The notes under the pieces were generated by a model. The model did no database searches. It had not been told where the DNA came from and saw only the letters and a program-made list of their open reading frames with translations. A stretch of 64,000 nt of DNA from Granulicatella sp041433555. Lineage in GTDB: Bacteria; Bacillota; Bacilli; Lactobacillales; Aerococcaceae. This document shows, in pieces, positions 60,155 through 64,000 of this stretch. The number at the start of each line of letters is the position of its first letter. Position 1 is the stretch's first letter. The position numbers and the translations under genes were made by a program. Location of the stretch: contig NZ_JAPWBR010000010.1 of the NCBI RefSeq assembly GCF_041433555.1, positions 1 through 64,000 on the forward strand, given 5' to 3'.

Positions 60155-60604
60155 ATGTTAAAAGAGATTATCGAAAATGATCGCTTTTCGTTCCAAAAAG
60201 GGTCTCTATCATGGGAAGAAGCCATTAAAAAAGCTTGTCAACCTTTATTAGAACAAAAGATCATTGAACCTGAATATCCAGGTTACATTATTAGTAATGT
60301 TCATGAATTTGGACCTTACATCGTAATTGCTCCAGAAATCTGTATCCCTCATGCTCAAGAAGGAAAAGGGGTAAATGATACTGCTGTAGCATTTATGAAC
60401 GTTGAAGAAGCTGTGGACTTTGGACCGGGTGCTGACTACAAACCACATTTATTCTTCGTATTAGCATCAACCGATAATGAAAAACACTTAAACAACTTAT
60501 CAGAGTTAGTGACATTATTAGATGATGAAACAATTATCAATGCGTTTGTTGAAGCGCGCTCAAAAGAGGACTTAGAAAAAATTTTAAAAGGAATAGGTGA
60601 ATAA
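60155..60604 (+). CDS. ulaC: PTS ascorbate-type IIA component
   Basis: Cytoplasmic phosphocarrier of 149 residues of the mannitol/fructose IIA fold. The phosphorylated His is in APEICIPHAQEGKGVND near residue 66. It takes phosphate from HPr and gives it to IIB. It has ACAAGGAGG upstream and lies two bases before the IIC gene. In E. coli the matching gene is ulaC. Confidence 0.9.
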   Translation: MLKEIIENDRFSFQKGSLSWEEAIKKACQPLLEQKIIEPEYPGYIISNVHEFGPYIVIAPEICIPHAQEGKGVNDTAVAFMNVEEAVDFGPGADYKPHLFFVLASTDNEKHLNNLSELVTLLDDETIINAFVEARSKEDLEKILKGIGE

Positions 60605-60606
60605 TA

Positions 60607-62103
60607 ATGGAATTTTTATTCAGTTTTTGGCAATTCTTCTATGCTAACATTTTTACTAAACCACAATATTTCGTTGGTTTAATCGTTTTAGTTGGTTACT
60701 TACTATTGGGTCGTAAATGGTACGATGCATTAGCAGGTTTTATTAAAGCAGTTGTAGGTTACATGATCTTAAACGTAGCTGCTGGTGGATTAGTTTCAAA
60801 CTTCCGTCCAGTTTTAGCAGCTTTAGGTGATCGTTTCGGATTACAAGCTGCTGTTATTGACCCATACTTCGGTCAAGCTGCTGCAGAAGCTGCATTAAAA
60901 TCAGCTGGTCATGCAACAGGTTTAACAGTACAAGTATTATTAGTTGCATTCTTAACTAACTTAGTATTAGTTATCTTCCGTAAATTAACTAAAGTTCGTA
61001 CAGTATTCATCACTGGTCACATCATGGTGCAACAATCTGCTACAGCAACTTGGTTAATGGCTTTAGCTTTAGGTGATAACGTAAACCAATTACAATTTGT
61101 AATCTTATTGGGTATTGTATTAGGTGTATATTGGGCAGTAGCTGCAAACTTAACAGTAGAAGCTACACAAGAATTAACAGAAGGCGGCGGATTTGCAATT
61201 GGTCACCAACAAATGTTTGGGGTTTGGTTAGTTGACAAATTAGCTCCTAAATTCTCAGGTAAAAGCGACAAGAAGATTGAAGATCTTGAATTACCAGGTT
61301 TCTTATCAATCTTTAAAGAATCAATCGTTGCAACATCAATCTTAATGATTGTGTTCTTCGGTGCAATCTTATTAGTATTAGGTAAAGACTACTTAGTAAG
61401 CGTAAATGGACAAGAATTAACAGTTGCTGCTTCTAAATTCAAAATGACTACATTAAAAGCATCAGATGACTTCTTCTTCTACATTTTACAAACAGCATTA
61501 ACATTCACTGTTTATGTTCAAATCTTACAATTAGGGGTTCGTTTATTCGTTGCTGAGTTATCAGAAGCGTTCCAAGGTATCTCTAACAAATTATTACCAG
61601 GTTCTATGCCAGCGGTTGACTGTGCTGCAGTTTACGGATTCGGTTCTCCAAACGCTGTAACAGTTGGTTTCTTATTCGGGGTATTAGGACAAATCGTAGC
61701 AATCTTAGGATTAATCGTATTCAAATCTCCAGTATTAATCATCACTGGATTCGTACCAGTATTCTTCGACAACGCTACATTCGCAGTATACGCTAACCAT
61801 AAAGGTGGTTTACGTGCTGCTTCAGTCTTGACATTCTTATCAGGTGTGATCCAAGTATTAGGTGGAGCAATTGCCGCAGGTGCATTTGGTTTAGCTGCAT
61901 ACGGTGGATGGCATGGTAACTTTGACTGGGATACAATCTGGGTTGGATTCGGATTCTTAATGCAAAACTTCCAATACATTGGTTTAGGTATCGTATTATT
62001 AATCTTGTTAGTAATCCCTCAATTACAATACAGCAAAAACAAAGAACATTACTTCACTATTGCTGAAGACTATGAAACATACTTAGAGTCTAAGCAAAAC
62101 TAA
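60607..62103 (+). CDS. ulaA: PTS ascorbate-specific IIC permease
   Basis: Membrane channel of 498 residues of the AG class of PTS permeases, with about eleven hydrophobic segments. It shows GHIMVQQSATATWLMAL near 138, VEATQELTEGGGFAIGHQQ near 188, and PGSMPAVDCAAVYGFGSPNAV near 331, which fit UlaA proteins. It imports L-ascorbate with phosphorylation by IIA and IIB. The IIA, IIB and IIC parts are separate genes, as in E. coli. Confidence 0.94.
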   Translation: MEFLFSFWQFFYANIFTKPQYFVGLIVLVGYLLLGRKWYDALAGFIKAVVGYMILNVAAGGLVSNFRPVLAALGDRFGLQAAVIDPYFGQAAAEAALKSAGHATGLTVQVLLVAFLTNLVLVIFRKLTKVRTVFITGHIMVQQSATATWLMALALGDNVNQLQFVILLGIVLGVYWAVAANLTVEATQELTEGGGFAIGHQQMFGVWLVDKLAPKFSGKSDKKIEDLELPGFLSIFKESIVATSILMIVFFGAILLVLGKDYLVSVNGQELTVAASKFKMTTLKASDDFFFYILQTALTFTVYVQILQLGVRLFVAELSEAFQGISNKLLPGSMPAVDCAAVYGFGSPNAVTVGFLFGVLGQIVAILGLIVFKSPVLIITGFVPVFFDNATFAVYANHKGGLRAASVLTFLSGVIQVLGGAIAAGAFGLAAYGGWHGNFDWDTIWVGFGFLMQNFQYIGLGIVLLILLVIPQLQYSKNKEHYFTIAEDYETYLESKQN

Positions 62104-62136
62104 TTTAAATCAGTAAAAGAATATAGTAAAATTGGG

Positions 62137-62162
62137 GTATCGGGTAGTGTTCTATCCGATAC
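62137..62162 (+). other. Intercistronic stem-loop between ulaA and ulaB
   Basis: GTATCGGGTAG pairs with CTATCCGATAC (one G-T) around TGTT. No T run follows. It may protect or separate the message between IIC and IIB. Confidence 0.6.
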
Positions 62163-62188
62163 TCTAACAATATAAGGAGATGTAAAAT

Positions 62189-62473
62189 ATGAAAGTATTA
62201 GCAGCATGCGGAAGCGGAATGGGATCAAGCCAAATTATTAAAATGAAATTAACAAACGTGTTCAGAAAATTGAATATTCCTTTGGAAGTTCACCACTGTG
62301 CAGTTTCTGAAGCAAAATCTTCAGCTAAAAACTATGATTTAGTAGTTATTTCATCAGCTTTATTAGAAGTATTTGATGGATTAGATTTACCAAACACTAA
62401 AATTGTAGGCTTACAAAACTTATTATCTGAAAAAGAAATGACTGAAAAAATTTCTGAAGCTTTAGGACTATAA
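62189..62473 (+). CDS. ulaB: PTS ascorbate-specific IIB component
   Basis: Phosphotransfer protein of 94 residues. The N-terminal KVLAACGSGMGSSQIIKMK holds the phosphorylated Cys (residue 6) in the usual P-loop of lactose/ascorbate-type IIB proteins. ATAAGGAG is upstream. The next gene starts 14 bases after the stop. Confidence 0.93.
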   Translation: MKVLAACGSGMGSSQIIKMKLTNVFRKLNIPLEVHHCAVSEAKSSAKNYDLVVISSALLEVFDGLDLPNTKIVGLQNLLSEKEMTEKISEALGL

Positions 62474-62487
62474 GAAGGGGTTCTACA

Positions 62488-63177
62488 ATGGCATACGAAC
62501 AATTAAAAGAACGTGTATTTAAAGCAAACTTAGAGTTACCAAAACATGGATTAGTTATTTTTACATGGGGTAACGTTTCAGAGTACGACCGTGAAGCAGG
62601 GGTTATTGCGATTAAACCTTCAGGCGTTGACTATGATAAACTAACTGCTGATGATATCGTAATTGTGGATATCGACGGAAATAAAGTAGAAGGAGCTCTA
62701 AAACCTTCTTCAGACTTAGATACTCACTTAGAAATTTATCGTAATTTCAAAGATGTAAATGGGGTAGTGCATACGCACTCTCTATGGGCAACTACAATGG
62801 CTCAACAAGGACAAGAAATTCCAGCATTTGGTACAACACAAGGGGACTACTTCTACGGAACAATCCCTTGCACTCGTGAAATGACTGAAGCTGAAATTAA
62901 AGGTGCTTATGAGTTAGAAACAGGTAAAGTAATCGTTGAGACTTTCAAAGATAAAGATCCAAATGCGATTCCTGGAGTTTTAGTATTTAACCACGGACCA
63001 TTTGCATGGGGTAAAGACGCAATGGATGCAGTACACAACATTACTGTATTAGAATACGTTGCAAACATGGCATGGCATAACTTTGCTTTAAACCCAAATA
63101 TGAAGCCAATGTCACAAACAATTTTAGATAAACACTATTTAAGAAAACATGGAGCGAATGCTTACTATGGACAATAA
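62488..63177 (+). CDS. ulaF: L-ribulose-5-phosphate 4-epimerase
   Basis: Class II aldolase-type zinc enzyme of 229 residues that converts L-ribulose 5-phosphate to D-xylulose 5-phosphate, the last step of the ascorbate route. It has the start GLVIFTWGNVSEYD, IKPSGVDYD near 47, the zinc His pair in GVVHTHSLWATTMA near 93, and NHGPFAWGKDA near 168. An AraD protein would be alike; the operon favours ulaF. It overlaps ulaE by 11 bases. Confidence 0.93.
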   Translation: MAYEQLKERVFKANLELPKHGLVIFTWGNVSEYDREAGVIAIKPSGVDYDKLTADDIVIVDIDGNKVEGALKPSSDLDTHLEIYRNFKDVNGVVHTHSLWATTMAQQGQEIPAFGTTQGDYFYGTIPCTREMTEAEIKGAYELETGKVIVETFKDKDPNAIPGVLVFNHGPFAWGKDAMDAVHNITVLEYVANMAWHNFALNPNMKPMSQTILDKHYLRKHGANAYYGQ

Positions 63178-64000
63178 AAAGTTTTATGAACTTGGTTTGT
63201 ATGAAAAATCAATGCCAAACACACTTAGTTTTAGAGAAAAGTTAGAAACAGTTAAAGCAACTGGATTTGACTTTTTGGAGATCAGTATTGATGAAACTGA
63301 TGAAAAATTAAGTCGTCTAGAATGGACAAAAGAAGAACGCCAACAATTAGTAAACGATATGTTTGAAACAGGTGTTCCGATTCGTTCAATGTGCTTAAGT
63401 GGCCACCGTAAATATCCATTTGGATCTCACGACGAAGCTACTCGCGCACGTAGTCTAGAAATCATGGAAAAAGCGATTCAATTAGCAGATGATTTAGGTG
63501 TTCGTGTAATCCAATTAGCTGGATACGATGTTTACTACGAAGAAGGAGATGCAGTAACATTAGATTACTTCATTCAAAACCTTAAGAAAGCTACTGAAAT
63601 GGCTTCTCAAAAAGGAATTCTTCTTGGGTTCGAAACAATGGAAACTCCATTTATGAATACTGTAGAAAAATCTATGCGTTTTGTTGAATTGGTGAAATCA
63701 CCATACTTACAAGTATATCCAGATTCAGGTAACTTAATGAACGCATCATTAGAACCTGGTGCAAAAAATGTATACGAAGATATTGAATTAGGAAGAGGGC
63801 ACATTGTTGCTGCTCACCTAAAAGAAACAATTCCCGGACATTACCGTGAAATTCCATTTGGTACTGGCCAAATCGATTTCAAACGCATGGTTGATACATT
63901 CTTATCAATCGGAGTAAATCGTTTCACTGGTGAATTCTGGTACGTAGGTCAAGAAAACTGGTTAGAAGACATCAAGTTTGCCAACCAATTCTTAAGATCT
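63167..64000 (+). CDS. ulaE: L-xylulose-5-phosphate 3-epimerase, cut by the window end
   Basis: TIM-barrel isomerase that converts L-xylulose 5-phosphate to L-ribulose 5-phosphate, between UlaD and UlaF. The ATG at 63167 lies inside the end of ulaF and opens a frame that has 278 codons with no stop before the window edge. It begins MDNKKFYELGLYEKSMPN and shows SMCLSGHRKYPFGS near 80, VIQLAGYDVYYEEGD near 115, GFETMETPFMNT near 155, PDSGNL near 187, and AAHLKETIPGHYREIPFGTG near 210. About 287 residues are usual, so only the last few are missing. Confidence 0.94.
   Translation, partial: MDNKKFYELGLYEKSMPNTLSFREKLETVKATGFDFLEISIDETDEKLSRLEWTKEERQQLVNDMFETGVPIRSMCLSGHRKYPFGSHDEATRARSLEIMEKAIQLADDLGVRVIQLAGYDVYYEEGDAVTLDYFIQNLKKATEMASQKGILLGFETMETPFMNTVEKSMRFVELVKSPYLQVYPDSGNLMNASLEPGAKNVYEDIELGRGHIVAAHLKETIPGHYREIPFGTGQIDFKRMVDTFLSIGVNRFTGEFWYVGQENWLEDIKFANQFLRS

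Noticed and set aside
61632..61979. Minus-strand frame of 115 codons inside ulaA
   Set aside because: It is antisense to a well-supported permease gene with strong codon bias and has no ribosome site or family likeness.

Overview
The window is a continuous stretch of chromosome from a low-GC Gram-positive bacterium of the Lactobacillales. Evidence for this: strong Shine-Dalgarno sites and TTG/GTG starts; WalR-type, CodY and T-box regulation; the order xerC-hslV-hslU-codY; a 6S RNA between rarA and a universal stress protein gene (the 'lacto-usp' arrangement); and DUF1831, DUF1858/DUF438 and CPBP-family genes. A Carnobacteriaceae-type genome (Granulicatella-like) is my best guess, but it is an inference and not shown directly. 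I see no prophage, insertion sequence, rRNA, tRNA or CRISPR array.

Layout. 1-8 kb: uspA, 6S RNA and rarA on the minus strand, then a cysteine desulfurase, DUF1831, mnmA and recD2, which keeps the rarA/iscS/mnmA/recD2 neighbourhood of Bacillus without cymR. 8-15 kb: an ACT-domain protein, HAD phosphatase, MATE exporter, CPBP protease, DUF1858, a DUF438/hemerythrin/PAS protein and a Na/Pi symporter. 14.7-15.4 kb: a small two-gene module with an XRE regulator and a perfect palindrome in its promoter. 15.4-19.8 kb: ABC-F ATPase, deoxyribosyltransferase, a secreted 3D-domain cell-wall hydrolase behind a WalR box, and a Cof phosphatase. 19.8-30.7 kb: a histidine T-box followed by hisS-aspS and then seven more tightly packed genes (deoR-type regulator, trmK, nif3-like, pepT, rqcH, pcp, hemW) with no terminator seen between them.

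30.7-41 kb: AEC permease and D-2-hydroxyacid dehydrogenase, trhA, deoD, a CtpA protease, signal peptidase I, MgtC, a nitroreductase, rbgA, rnhB and dprA. 41-48.6 kb: topA, a gene-free 650-bp region packed with long hairpins and a repeated linker, then xerC-hslV-hslU-codY and an aldose epimerase. 48.6-58 kb: plsY, parE-parC, a putative secreted glycoside hydrolase with a YkyA-like lipoprotein, lspA, an RluD-like synthase and pyrR. 58-64 kb: an L-ascorbate (ula) utilisation operon, ulaD-G-C-A-B-F-E, which runs off the right edge inside ulaE. Its seven genes import ascorbate as the 6-phosphate and convert it to D-xylulose 5-phosphate.

The signals most worth a second look are the structured hairpin array at 43.4-43.9 kb where trmFO usually sits, the dprA ribosome binding site buried in a terminator-like stem, the pair of distant 14-bp inverted repeats around the ula promoter, and the unrecognised two-gene module at 14.8 kb.
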